From the NCBI GenBank assembly GCA_036495685.1, contig DASXMJ010000129.1, positions 1 to 64,000 of the forward strand: a stretch of DNA of 64,000 nt. The letters run 5' to 3'. Within the stretch, counting starts at the first letter, position 1, and every line of letters starts with the position of its first letter. Source of the DNA: Candidatus Binataceae bacterium (GTDB lineage: Bacteria > Desulfobacterota > Binatia > Binatales > Binataceae). The notes beneath the pieces are model-generated. The model was not told where the DNA came from and did no database searches. It saw only the letters and a program-made list of their open reading frames with translations. A program made the translations under genes and the position numbers. Below, one piece after another: positions 52,869 through 61,206 of this stretch.

Positions 52869-53071
52869 TATCTTCCAGCCCGCTGAAGATACCACCCTCG
52901 CTTGACCGGGTCGCTGATTTCGAGCGGTTGAGATGCCAACAGATGTACTTACCCCTCGGCGAAGAATAAAGTGCTGCTATTCGCTCTCGGATACAGTCCA
53001 CCGCAGACAGACCACCTCACGTCGTTGGTCGAGACAATCCGAACCGCTTGAGACCCACAAGGAGTTCGTTG

Positions 53072-53392
53072 ATGCCCAAGGTGTATGTTGGCAATCTGGC
53101 CAGTTCGGTTACCAGTAGAGACCTTCTGACGCATTTCTCACGCGCGGGAGAGGTGCTGGGGGCGTTGGCAGTTACGGATAAAGTATCCGGACTCTGCCGC
53201 GGTTTCGGCTTTGTGGAAATGGCGGAACTCGCCGACGTTGTGCTCGCGTTCAGCCTGTTGAACAACACTCTCCTTAACGGACAACAGATAAAGATCGAAG
53301 CTGATCCATCGCTAAAAAATGGCAAGGCCCGAAATCGGGCGGTGCAATCCTTGCGTGCACCTGAATCGGAACCTGGACCGGACGAGGCCTAA
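53072..53392 (+). CDS. single-RRM RNA-binding protein, B
   Basis: 106 residues from the ATG at 53072, with AAGGAG 7 nt upstream. RNP2 KVYVGNLASSVTSRDLLTHF, spacer AVTDKVSGLCRGFGF, RNP1 RGFGFVEMAELADVVLAFSL, and GQQIKIEADPSL. The C-terminus (KNGKARNRAVQSLRAPESEP) lacks the Gly-rich tail of protein A. Clearly homologous to protein A, arranged head-to-head, so an inverted duplication or two acquired genes sharing a promoter region. Confidence 0.88.
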   Translation: MPKVYVGNLASSVTSRDLLTHFSRAGEVLGALAVTDKVSGLCRGFGFVEMAELADVVLAFSLLNNTLLNGQQIKIEADPSLKNGKARNRAVQSLRAPESEPGPDEA

Positions 53393-53398
53393 AAATAT

Positions 53399-53678
53399 TT
53401 GGCGGCGGCGCGAAATTGGGACACCCACGACTTTGCGGTCAAGATGCTCGACTGGTCTGCGGCGCGCGGTTCAACGCTGGAATACAGATGCCGCAGATGC
53501 GGCCGTAACTTCCACCAGTTTACCGCCACAAGTCGGGACATCTGGGCCGTCGACGGAGAAGGTGGGGCGCTGGAGGGTGTCGTGAGCGAGTCGATGGCTA
53601 TCAGATCAGTGCCCCCGTCTCTTCAGTGTGACGGATGACGAAGATCGGAAGCGGTTGTTCAAGGCTGTCGGCTGGTAG
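53399..53678 (+). pseudogene. small zinc-ribbon-like protein gene, probable frameshift
   Basis: The frame from a TTG at 53399 reads NWDTHDFAVKMLDWSAARGS, then LEYRCRRCGRNFHQF, a CxxC half site. At 53591 an extra T shifts the frame; without it the protein continues VSERWLSDQCPRLFSVTDDE and DRKRLFKAVGW to the stop at 53676-53678. The restored C-terminus supplies another Cys and a charged helix. About 92 residues would result. It may be a decayed gene, consistent with the surrounding remnants, or a sequence error. Function unknown. Confidence 0.5.
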
Positions 53679-53913
53679 CGCGTCATGAGTTATCTCCTGA
53701 CCCTGCTAGTTTCCAAGGTCGTTGCAATTAATTACACTATAAGTGCAAATAAACACCGGGCCTTTAATAGCTTGAACGGTAAGTTGGCCAACATGAAGCA
53801 GCACCACCGCGAGGGGGTTGGAAAAGGCCGTCGAGCTCGCGTGCGGCGATCTCGCCCGCTTCGCGACCCCAATGCATCGCCGATTTAAAATGGCCCGCAC
53901 CATCGGCTCCTGA

Positions 53914-54348
53914 TCGACGCCCGACCAGACCGCGGCCTTAAGCGGGCATAAGACAAGATCTGTTTTCGATCCCTACAACATCGTCGCGGAGGACGAGCTC
54001 GCACGCGCTATAGAGAGAGGTTTTCGACGATCTCGCCGCGCAGCCCCAAGCACCGGCCACTCTGCCGCTCAAGAAGAAAACCGAGGGAGGGCGCCTTTGA
54101 AAACCGCCACACAACCTCCACACTTCGGCACGATCGGCAGGTTCTCGGCCTCGACCAGATTAGCGAAATCTTCGATATTTCAATTACTTAGCTGGTGGGC
54201 AGGGAGTGAATCGAACACTCGACACAAGGATTTTCAGTCCTTTGCTCTACCGACTGAGCTACCTGCCCACCGTGACAGCGGCCGGATCTGTAGGCGATGC
54301 GTACAGCGAACGATCATTCGTATCCTCCCGCTCAGTCCCTTGCAATAG
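53914..54348 (+). pseudogene. C-terminal stump of a tyrosine recombinase (phage-type integrase)
   Basis: The in-frame sequence from 53914 contains ALSGHKTRSVFDPYNIVAED, the conserved box II end of phage-type integrases (G-H-K-T-x-S-V-F-x-x-Y-x-I-V, with the catalytic His before and the Tyr at the DPY position), then ELARAIERGFRRSRR. Stops and shifts destroy the upstream part (an in-frame TGA at 53911-53913; degenerate traces back to about 53860). Downstream it reads through the tRNA-Phe antisense as WWAGSESNTRHKDFQS, the usual fate of an integrase whose att site is the tRNA end. Not functional. Confidence 0.72.
54193..54268 (-). tRNA. tRNA-Phe (GAA)
   Basis: A full cloverleaf can be drawn on the minus strand: acceptor GGGCAGG/CCTGCCC, D arm GCTC-GAGC, anticodon stem AAGGA/TCCTT with loop CTGAAAA (anticodon GAA), T arm GAGTG-TTCGATT-CACTC, discriminator A, CCA encoded. 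Its 3' half is duplicated at 51579-51634, marking it as an integration site. Confidence 0.95.
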
Positions 54349-54428
54349 AACAAAGAAACTTCCCCGATTTCACATATTGCCCTTCCGGAAATGGATGAAT
54401 CTGCGGAACCCGCGGATTTCGCAGGCTC

Positions 54429-55385
54429 CTACCTGAACAGCTTAGCGCACCGCGACTCTACGAAATCGATCACCTTGCCCTCCAGGTTTGCGTTGTCGAG
54501 CCGATCGATTTCCTGCACTCCCGTCGGGCTGGTGACGTTCACCTCGGTCAGGTAGTCGCCGATTATGTCGAGGCCCACAAAGTAAAGCCCGTCCTGCTCA
54601 AGGCGGGGCTGCAGCGTCTTGCAGATCTCCTGATCGCGGGCGGTCACCGGCGCTTTCACACAGGTCCCGCCCACGTGGATGTTTCCGCGATGTTCGTCGT
54701 CGCGCGGCACGCGCAAGGTACATCCCAACGGTTCGCCGTTCAGCGCGATCAGGCGCTTGTCGCCGCCGCGTACTTCGGGCACGTATCGTTGCGCCATTAT
54801 GGGACGCGTTTCGAAGCGGGTTGCCGATTCCAGGATCGCGCCTAGGTTCCGGTCGCCGCTATGCGCGAAGAACACCCCTTCGCCGCCGTGTCCGTCGAGC
54901 GGCTTCACGATCATCTCGCCACCCTGATCGATCAAAAATTTTCTGAGCCGGGATATTTGGTAGGTCACTACCGTGGGCGGGATCACCGATGGAAAATTCA
55001 GCGCGTAAAGCTTTTCGTTTGCTTCGCGCAGCCCGGCCGGATCGTTAAGCACGAAGGTGCGCCGCGGATCCGCCAGCGACAGCAACATGGTTGCATAAAG
55101 GTAGGGCGCATCTGCCGGCGGGTCCTTGCGCATGAACACCGCCTCGAAGGCCTCGATTGGATAGTCGGCCCCCTTGTCGAGAAATCGAAAATGCGGCGTC
55201 GCGCGCTCCACTTCGCAGCGCCACGCATGCATCTGCACCTGCCGCCCGACGGCGTAAAGATCGCGCAATCCCAGAAAGTAAATCTGGTGGCCTCGTTTCT
55301 GGGCCTCGAGCATGAAGACGAAGGTGGTGTCTTTGTCGATCAGCACCCCTTCGAGCGGGTCCATGATGAAAGCGAACTTGTACAC
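54429..55385 (-). CDS. gshB: glutathione synthetase
   Basis: 318 residues. AFIMDPLEGVLIDKDTTFVF opens the protein as in GshB; the ATP-grasp core shows LRKFLIDQGGEMIVKPLDGH, GGEGVFFA, PIMAQRYVPEVRGGDKRLIA and NGEPLGCTLRVPRDDEHRGN, ending VGLDIIGDYLTEVNVTSPTG (Mg-binding Glu/Asn). It ligates glycine to gamma-glutamylcysteine. gshA is not in the window. It lies 61 bp downstream of rsmE on the same strand, likely one operon prmA-rsmE-gshB. Confidence 0.94.
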   Translation of the reverse strand: MYKFAFIMDPLEGVLIDKDTTFVFMLEAQKRGHQIYFLGLRDLYAVGRQVQMHAWRCEVERATPHFRFLDKGADYPIEAFEAVFMRKDPPADAPYLYATMLLSLADPRRTFVLNDPAGLREANEKLYALNFPSVIPPTVVTYQISRLRKFLIDQGGEMIVKPLDGHGGEGVFFAHSGDRNLGAILESATRFETRPIMAQRYVPEVRGGDKRLIALNGEPLGCTLRVPRDDEHRGNIHVGGTCVKAPVTARDQEICKTLQPRLEQDGLYFVGLDIIGDYLTEVNVTSPTGVQEIDRLDNANLEGKVIDFVESRCAKLFR

Positions 55386-55446
55386 GACGCGTCTCTCCTG
55401 ACTTGTTGCCTCGGCGCTCCGCTATCTGTCTTCCTTACGGCTCCGC

Positions 55447-56175
55447 CTACCCAGCTTTGCTGTAAAGCCACTGTCCGACGAGCGCGAGGGCAGCTATAGC
55501 TGCGGTCTCGCTGCGAAGCCGGTTCGGACCAAGGCCAACTGCCACGAATCCCACGGCGATTGCCTCCTCCAGCTCCTCCCGCGCGAAGTCGCCCTCCGGC
55601 CCTGAGGCTATTAGCAGACCGCTCGGCCTTTCCTTTCCCATCAGACGCGTCATCGGTTCCGACCCTGGCGAGCAGATCAATGCGAGCGTGTCGCGCGGTA
55701 CGCTTCGAATCAAGGTGGCGAAGGGCACGGCATCACGGACCCGCATCGGTGGCAAGGCCAGGCTCTGCTTAGCTGCCGCCGCGGCCAGCCGCTGCCAGCG
55801 CAGGATTTTCTCCTTCCCGGGCAGTTTGCCTACCGTCCTGGCGCTCACGATCGGCCACAATTCGGTCGCGGCAAGCTCGGCCGCTTTTTCCACCAAAAAG
55901 TCCATCCGCGGCCCCTTGATGATGGCGGGGGTAACTATCAGAGGTGGCCGCGGGCGCGAGCATTGCGACGAGAGGATTTGAACCAGCGCGCCTTCGCGAT
56001 CGTAGCCGCTGATGGTTCCCGAATAGCTCCTTCCTTCCCGATCAATCAGTGTAACCGCGTCGCCGCGTTCCAACCGCATCACGTCACGCATATGATGCGC
56101 CTCTTCGCGGGCAATGCGCGCCGTCCCCCGCAAGTCGGGAGCTGACTGAAGCGCAAAACGTGGTGCCGGCTTCAT
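55447..56175 (-). CDS. rsmE: 16S rRNA m3U1498 methyltransferase
   Basis: 242 residues from the ATG at 56175, overlapping the prmA stop by 4 bp. N-terminal PUA-like part (EEAHHMRDVMRLERGDAVTL) and a SPOUT knot domain with KGPRMDFLVEKAAELAATEL, LLIASGPEGDFAREELEEAI and GLGPNRLRSETAAIAALALV: the GPEGG-like loop and LG-x-x-x-LR-x-ETA are the RsmE signature. Methylates U1498 of 16S rRNA. Confidence 0.92.
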   Translation of the reverse strand: MKPAPRFALQSAPDLRGTARIAREEAHHMRDVMRLERGDAVTLIDREGRSYSGTISGYDREGALVQILSSQCSRPRPPLIVTPAIIKGPRMDFLVEKAAELAATELWPIVSARTVGKLPGKEKILRWQRLAAAAAKQSLALPPMRVRDAVPFATLIRSVPRDTLALICSPGSEPMTRLMGKERPSGLLIASGPEGDFAREELEEAIAVGFVAVGLGPNRLRSETAAIAALALVGQWLYSKAG

Positions 56176-57041
56176 TTCGCCATCACCGGGGTGGCCCATC
56201 CCCGGCTGCGAGTGATTGCAACCGTCCGCAGCCCGCGAAACGCGGCAAGGACCTCTCTGACCTCACTAGCTAGAATCCCGCTCAGCACGAGTCTGCCCTT
56301 GGGCTTGAGTCGCCGCGTAAGCAGGGGCGCCATCCCGATCAAGACGGTGCTGAGAATATTCGCGGTAATCAGGTCGAACCGCGCCGCGACTTGCGCAAGC
56401 GGCTTCGCAGAGAACCGGATGCCCGCGGCCGTCGTATTGAGTTTCGCATTCTGGCGCGCGTTTTCCAGCGCCTGCTGGTCGATATCGATCGCGGTGACTC
56501 GCGCGTTCAGCGAAGCCATCGCAAACGCCAGCACGCCCGACCCGGTACCTACGTCGAGGGCATTTCCATAGGATCTTTGCGCGAACAGCTTTTCAATCGC
56601 GCGCAGCGCGCCTGCCGTTGACGGGTGGCGCCCCGTGCCGAATCCAAACCCTGGTGCAATCGTGATGCTGATCCGCTCCGGTATCCGTTTTTGGTCCCAC
56701 GGAGGTACGATGAGAAACATCTTGCCTACCTGAAATGGCGTGAACCGGTCCTGCCACTTTGTGGCCCAGCCCGGATCTTTGATTTTCTTCGGCTGCCGTG
56801 CGCGCGACCGCGCCGCCAGCATTCCTCCGTGGCGCATTGCCGTGTAAAGACCGCTGACCTGGCGGCGGTTGGCAATGGGAAAATAGGCTTCCAGCGTCAG
56901 AATCCGGCGCGGTCGTTGCCGCGGCTTTTCCATCTCTGCAACCGCGCAACCGAGAGCGCCCTTGGAAATCAAAAATCCCGCGATCTCATCAGCCATCACG
57001 GCCGGCACTCGAAAGGTGGCCTTTGCGTAAGTCGCTGTCAT
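56172..57041 (-). CDS. prmA: ribosomal protein L11 methyltransferase
   Basis: 289 residues from the ATG at 57041; a longer frame to 57233 is not PrmA-like. N-terminal substrate-recognition domain (KATFRVPAVMADEIAGFLIS), linker, then the class I SAM domain: PGFGFGTGRHPSTAGALRAI (the PrmA FGTGxHxTT motif), ALDVGTGSGVLAFAMASLNA, TAIDIDQQALENARQNAKLN, DLITANILSTVL. Trimethylates L11. Divergent from the glycerophosphodiesterase gene. Confidence 0.92.
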   Translation of the reverse strand: MTATYAKATFRVPAVMADEIAGFLISKGALGCAVAEMEKPRQRPRRILTLEAYFPIANRRQVSGLYTAMRHGGMLAARSRARQPKKIKDPGWATKWQDRFTPFQVGKMFLIVPPWDQKRIPERISITIAPGFGFGTGRHPSTAGALRAIEKLFAQRSYGNALDVGTGSGVLAFAMASLNARVTAIDIDQQALENARQNAKLNTTAAGIRFSAKPLAQVAARFDLITANILSTVLIGMAPLLTRRLKPKGRLVLSGILASEVREVLAAFRGLRTVAITRSRGWATPVMAK

Positions 57042-57171
57042 CGAGCGCTTGCAGTATCTCATCGCGAGCCGGGCGGTTCGAGATACCTGTGGATTACCTC
57101 CGAATAACCGCGCCCCTCGCATTTGCGCTCGCGCGACAGTCAAACATAAGCTTTGGTGCAGTTCCTTCCCG

Positions 57172-57903
57172 ATGAAGCCGTCAATCCTGAACATAGCGCA
57201 TCGCGGAGCGAGCGGAACGTCTCCCGAGAACACTCTGGCCGCGTTTCACGCCGCGATCGTAGCCGGCGCGGAGATGTGCGAACTCGATGTGCAGCCGACC
57301 GCTGACCACGCGCTCGTGGTCATCCACGACGACACCGTCGACCGCACCAGCGACGGGCAGGGTGCGGTTAAGGAGATGACGCTCGCGGAACTTAAACGCC
57401 TCGATGCGGGGGTGCGTTTCGGCGGGGCGGCGGGATCCAGTGAACCGATTCCGACGCTCGATGAAGTATTCGCAGCAACCGCCGGCCAGTGCGCACTCAA
57501 TATCGAGCTGAAGTCCGGTCAGGTGGAGAAAGAGGTCATGGCCCTGATGCGCAAATGGAAGGCGCTTGAGACCTCGATGGTCTCAAGTTTCGACTGGGGT
57601 AGGCTCGCGCGGATGCGTGAACTCGAGGTCGCGGTGCGAATCGGGGTTCTTGCCGAGAAAAACGTCCCGCAATTGTTCGACGCCGCCGCGCGGTTGTCTG
57701 CTTATGCCATCCATCCGCGCTTCGACCTGGTCACCTCAGAGCTGTGCGATACGGCACACGCCCGGGGCCTTAAGGTGCTGGTGTGGACCGTCGATGCGCC
57801 CGAGCTGATGCACCTGCTCATCGGCTACGGCATCGACGGTATAATGACGAACTATCCGGCCCGGCTGCGCGAGGTGCTGAGCGAATATGGGACGATTCGG
57901 TGA
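57172..57903 (+). CDS. ugpQ: glycerophosphodiester phosphodiesterase
   Basis: 243 residues from the ATG at 57172. IAHRGASGTSPENTLAAFHA holds the catalytic His10-Arg11 and metal Glu19; CELDVQPTADHALVVIHDDT provides Glu, Asp and the second His; ALNIELKSGQ and HARGLKVLVWTVDAPELMHL complete the GDPD barrel. Cytosolic, with no signal peptide. It hydrolyses glycerophosphodiesters to glycerol 3-phosphate. It overlaps dnaG by 17 bp. Confidence 0.9.
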   Translation: MKPSILNIAHRGASGTSPENTLAAFHAAIVAGAEMCELDVQPTADHALVVIHDDTVDRTSDGQGAVKEMTLAELKRLDAGVRFGGAAGSSEPIPTLDEVFAATAGQCALNIELKSGQVEKEVMALMRKWKALETSMVSSFDWGRLARMRELEVAVRIGVLAEKNVPQLFDAAARLSAYAIHPRFDLVTSELCDTAHARGLKVLVWTVDAPELMHLLIGYGIDGIMTNYPARLREVLSEYGTIR

Positions 57904-59650
57904 AGATAAGATCGAGGAAGTCCGTCAGCGCGCCGACATCGTCGAAGTGATCGGGGCGCACGTGCGCCTCAAGCGCACCGGGCGCAACTTCGTCGGTCTC
58001 TGTCCATTCCATCAGGAGAAAACTCCCTCGTTTTCGGTGAACGCGGAGCGCGGGTTCTTCCATTGCTTTGGATGCAACGCCGGCGGCAGCGTCTTCAACT
58101 TCATCATGAAGATGGAAGGACTGACGTTTCCGGAAGCCGTGCGCTCGCTCGCGCAACGGTACGGAATCGAATTGCCCGAGGAAAAATCTGGCGGCGGACC
58201 CTCCAAGTCCGAGCGCGATTCGATGTACCTGGCCAACCAGACCGCCGCCGAATTCTTTTCCCACGTGTTGTGGAAGACGCCCGAGGGTGAGCAGCCGCGT
58301 AAATACCTGGAGTCGCGCGGCATTAGCAGAGAGACCGCGCTGGCGTTTAGCATCGGGTTTGCACCCGCGCGTGCGCTGGCCCTCACCAGGGCGCTCGAAC
58401 GCCGCGGGTTGCGCGAGGCGGGCGTAAAGCTCGGGCTGGTCAAGAGAGACGCCGAAGGATCACGCGATATGTTCCGCGCGCGCCTGATGTTTCCCATCCG
58501 CGACGTGCAGGGCAGGGTGGTCGCTTTCGGCGGCCGCGTTCTCGATGATCGCCAACCCAAGTATCTGAATTCGCCGGAGTCTCCGCTCTATTCGAAGACG
58601 CGAACCATCTACGGATTGTATGAAGCCCGCGCGAGCATCGCCGCGAAAGATCGCGCAATCCTGGTCGAAGGTTACATCGATGCGATCACGCTCGAGCAGG
58701 CCGGCTTTAAGGAAGCGGTTGCGGGCTGTGGCACGGCCTTGACGGTCGAGCAGTTGCGTCTTCTGGGACGACAAACCAAGAACGTGATTGCGTGCTTCGA
58801 TGGCGATGATGCGGGCCGCAAAGCCTCCCTGCGCGCGCTCGGAATCTTTCTTCAAGCGGGGCTGCTCGGCCGGGGCATTTTCATCCCGGCCGGGTTTGAC
58901 CCGGATACCTTCATTCGCGAGCGCGGGGGTCGGGCGTTCAACCAGCTCGCGGACTCCGCCGAGCTGCTGATCGACTACTTTCTACAGGAGCAGTCGCGCC
59001 ACGCGACCAGGTCGCTGGAGGCGCGGGCGCGTGCTGCGGAGCGAGTGGCCGAGATGCTTAAACTGGTCACTAACCGGTTTGAATTCGAGCTGCTTGCCAG
59101 TCGTGCGGCATCAATACTCGGGATCGGGGAGGAAGTATTACGGCGGGAGGGACGCGGCGGCCGTGGCGGTCCTCAACGAACCGTCACTCCGCCGCGGGCC
59201 CGGACCCAATCCGCTAACGCTGGCACGCGCGCCGAGATCGGGTTGGTCTCGATCGCGCTGCTTCACCCCCAGCTCCGGCTCCAGATCGCAGAGACTGAGG
59301 CCGCGAAAGATTTCGCGGACTCCGAGCTCGCCGCCGCGCTGGTCGAGATTTGCGCGAGTGACCGACCGTACGCTGCGATGGAAGCCTGGATCGCGGAACA
59401 CCTTACGGCAGAACAGCTGTCGCAATTTTCTGCCGCGGCGGTTGGTCCGCTGATCGAAGGTCTCGAGCACGCGCGCGTGTTGGTTGCCGACTACGCGACC
59501 GCTCTCGAACGCAGACGCCACCAACGCGAGGTGGACTCACTGAAACGCGATGTCGAAGAAGCATCCGCCGGCGGTGCGAGCGACGACGAGGCCTGGAAGA
59601 AGGCGCAGGCCTTGATTTCGCTGCGGCGCGCGTCGGATGTGCGGCGATGA
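57887..59650 (+). CDS. dnaG: DNA primase
   Basis: 587 residues. The CHC2 zinc finger uses Cys39, His42, Cys60 and Cys63 (GLCPFHQEKTPSFSVN, GFFHCFGCNAGG). The RNAP-like core and TOPRIM follow (LNSPESPLYSKTRTIYGLYE, AILVEGYIDAITLEQAGFKE, NVIACFDGDDAGRKASLRAL with the DGDDAG metal site), then a C-terminal DnaB-interaction helical region. Synthesises primers at the fork. The usual downstream rpoD is missing; a tRNA follows instead. Confidence 0.95.
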   Translation: MGRFGEDKIEEVRQRADIVEVIGAHVRLKRTGRNFVGLCPFHQEKTPSFSVNAERGFFHCFGCNAGGSVFNFIMKMEGLTFPEAVRSLAQRYGIELPEEKSGGGPSKSERDSMYLANQTAAEFFSHVLWKTPEGEQPRKYLESRGISRETALAFSIGFAPARALALTRALERRGLREAGVKLGLVKRDAEGSRDMFRARLMFPIRDVQGRVVAFGGRVLDDRQPKYLNSPESPLYSKTRTIYGLYEARASIAAKDRAILVEGYIDAITLEQAGFKEAVAGCGTALTVEQLRLLGRQTKNVIACFDGDDAGRKASLRALGIFLQAGLLGRGIFIPAGFDPDTFIRERGGRAFNQLADSAELLIDYFLQEQSRHATRSLEARARAAERVAEMLKLVTNRFEFELLASRAASILGIGEEVLRREGRGGRGGPQRTVTPPRARTQSANAGTRAEIGLVSIALLHPQLRLQIAETEAAKDFADSELAAALVEICASDRPYAAMEAWIAEHLTAEQLSQFSAAAVGPLIEGLEHARVLVADYATALERRRHQREVDSLKRDVEEASAGGASDDEAWKKAQALISLRRASDVRR

Positions 59651-59665
59651 ACGTGCACATTCACT

Positions 59666-59677
59666 AAACGATCGTTT
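59666..59677. repeat. 12-bp palindrome AAACGATCGTTT after dnaG
   Basis: Perfect 12-bp dyad 15 bp past the dnaG stop and 65 bp ahead of the tRNA gene. It has no T run. It may be an operator for the tRNA promoter or chance. Confidence 0.5.
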
Positions 59678-59742
59678 GAGACACCCCTTAAACAGATGCG
59701 CTCAAATTGGTAACATGGGACGATTGCCCGATGGTTCGCGAA

Positions 59743-59817
59743 GGGCCCATAGCTCAGCCCGGTCAGAGCTGCCGGCTCATAACCGGCTGGTCCCAGGTTC
59801 AAATCCTGGTGGGCCCA
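59743..59817 (+). tRNA. tRNA with CAU anticodon (tRNA-Met, or possibly tRNA-Ile2)
   Basis: Cloverleaf: acceptor GGGCCCA/TGGGCCC, D arm GCTC-GAGC, anticodon stem GCCGG/CCGGC with loop CTCATAA, T arm CCAGG-TTCAAAT-CCTGG, discriminator A; CCA is not encoded (CAT follows). The CAU anticodon fits elongator Met, or Ile2 read after lysidine modification; the acceptor stem alone does not decide. The three G-C pairs typical of the initiator anticodon stem are absent, so it is not fMet. Confidence 0.9.
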
Positions 59818-59901
59818 CATCAGTACCGATTGAATTTCTTCCAACACACACGAGAGGTCACGCCTTCCTGATGCGGTTGTGCGTGCATAGGGGAGGTTGC
59901 A

Positions 59902-60627
59902 TTGCCTGAAGAGATAGTCCGGCTCATGGGGTTGCAGGTTATCGATCGCCAGCTCCAAGAACTGGAACAAACGCTGACCACAATCGCCGGAAACGTGGAA
60001 GGGTTGCGCGAGGAGAACGAACGGAATCAATCCGAACTGCAGCGCCTGGTCGAGGAAGATCAGCAGAACACTGCCGCCCGCAAGAAAGCTGAAAAAGAGC
60101 TGGCCGAAGGAGAGGCGCGAATCCGCAACAAGCGCATGCGCCTCAACCTGGTGCGCACCGATAAGGAACTCCAGGCCCTCACCCACGAGGTCGAAGCCCT
60201 CAAGGACACCAATCTCCGGCTCGAATCCGAAGTGCTCGCCCTTACCGAGGCCGCCGACCCCCGCACGGCCCGAATCAAGGAACTAGGCGAAGCGATCGCA
60301 AAAGGGCGTGCCGCCCTGGCGGAAGGCGAAAAGGAAATTGCGACACAGGTTGAAACCCTCAAGAGTTCGATCGCGCAGAAGCGTCGCGCGCGCGATGAAG
60401 CCGCTGCCCAGATTCAGCCAAACCTGCTGCAGCGCTACAACACCCTCTTCACCCGCCGCCAGGGAACCGCCGTTGCACTGGCAAAAGGCGGAACCTGCAT
60501 GGGCTGTCGACGCCTGTTACCGCCGCAGTTGTTCAACGAAGTCCAGAAACATCTTCAAATCCACTTCTGCCCGAACTGCCAACGAATTCTGTATTACGAA
60601 GACAAACCAGCCGCCGAAACCACCTGA
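59902..60627 (+). CDS. coiled-coil hairpin protein with C4 zinc ribbon (CT398/DUF164-like)
   Basis: 241 residues from a TTG at 59902, chosen for the GGGGAGG 5 nt upstream. Residues about 5-180 form a long heptad-rich helical hairpin (LEQTLTTIAGNVEGLREENE, ALTHEVEALKDTNLRLESEV). The C-terminal zinc ribbon has CMGCRRLLP and HFCPNCQRILYYEDKPA, two CxxC pairs. The family is thought to bind nucleic acid or sigma-54 partner proteins; its role is not established. It is upstream of rnpB. Confidence 0.85.
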   Translation: MPEEIVRLMGLQVIDRQLQELEQTLTTIAGNVEGLREENERNQSELQRLVEEDQQNTAARKKAEKELAEGEARIRNKRMRLNLVRTDKELQALTHEVEALKDTNLRLESEVLALTEAADPRTARIKELGEAIAKGRAALAEGEKEIATQVETLKSSIAQKRRARDEAAAQIQPNLLQRYNTLFTRRQGTAVALAKGGTCMGCRRLLPPQLFNEVQKHLQIHFCPNCQRILYYEDKPAAETT

Positions 60628-60860
60628 AGTGCGACGCACTCCCAAAACCCGAGGTCCAGAGTTGTTCCCGTTTTGGTTGTTCCGAACTAAGTGAAGGATC
60701 TCGTGTGGCCCCGCTCCTCATTCCTTGGGCCTCCTCGCATCAACGCCACGTGCCCAAGGAGCATTACCGTTAAATAGCGCAGCAGCGTTCTATGCGGCCG
60801 AACTTCAGCAGCTAATCGGCACGGTGCGCCTTGCCGCGCGCGCGATGATAGAATCTGCTC

Positions 60861-61206
60861 GCCGGAGTGAGCTAGGCGATCGCTTTCCGCAAGGAGAGAG
60901 GAAAGTCCGGGCTCCATAAGGGCAGGGTGGCCGTTAACGGCGGCGCGGAGCGATCCGCGGAAAGTGGCACAGAAAATAGACCGCCCACGTGGGTAAGGGT
61001 GAAATGGTGGGGTAAGAGCCCACCGGCGCGCGAGTGATCGTGCGCGCATGCCAAACCCCACCCGGAGCAAGACCAAATAGGAGGGTGAGCGGCCCGCTCA
61101 TAGTCCCTCGGGTATGGTCGCTAGAGCCGGCGAGCAATCGCCCGGCCAAGAGGAATGATCGCCGCCCGCAAGGGTACAGAACCCGGCTTACAGGCTCACT
61201 CCGGCC
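60861..61206 (+). ncRNA. rnpB: RNase P RNA, bacterial class A
   Basis: The ends pair: GCCGGAGTGAGC at 60861 with GCTCACTCCGGC at about 61194-61205. All conserved cores are readable in order: GAGGAAAGTCCGGGCTCC (P4/J3-4 region), CACAGAAAATA, AGAGCCCACCG, AAACCCCACCCGGAGCAAGA (CR II/III), GGTATGGTCGCTAGAG, GAATGATCGCC and ACAGAACCCGGCTTACAGG (P4 3' strand). Catalytic RNA that trims tRNA 5' leaders. Confidence 0.95.

Noticed and set aside
54097-54348. 83-codon open frame covering tRNA-Phe
   Set aside because: Its WWAGSESNTRHKDFQS part is antisense tRNA; it is the tail of the integrase remnant, not a gene.
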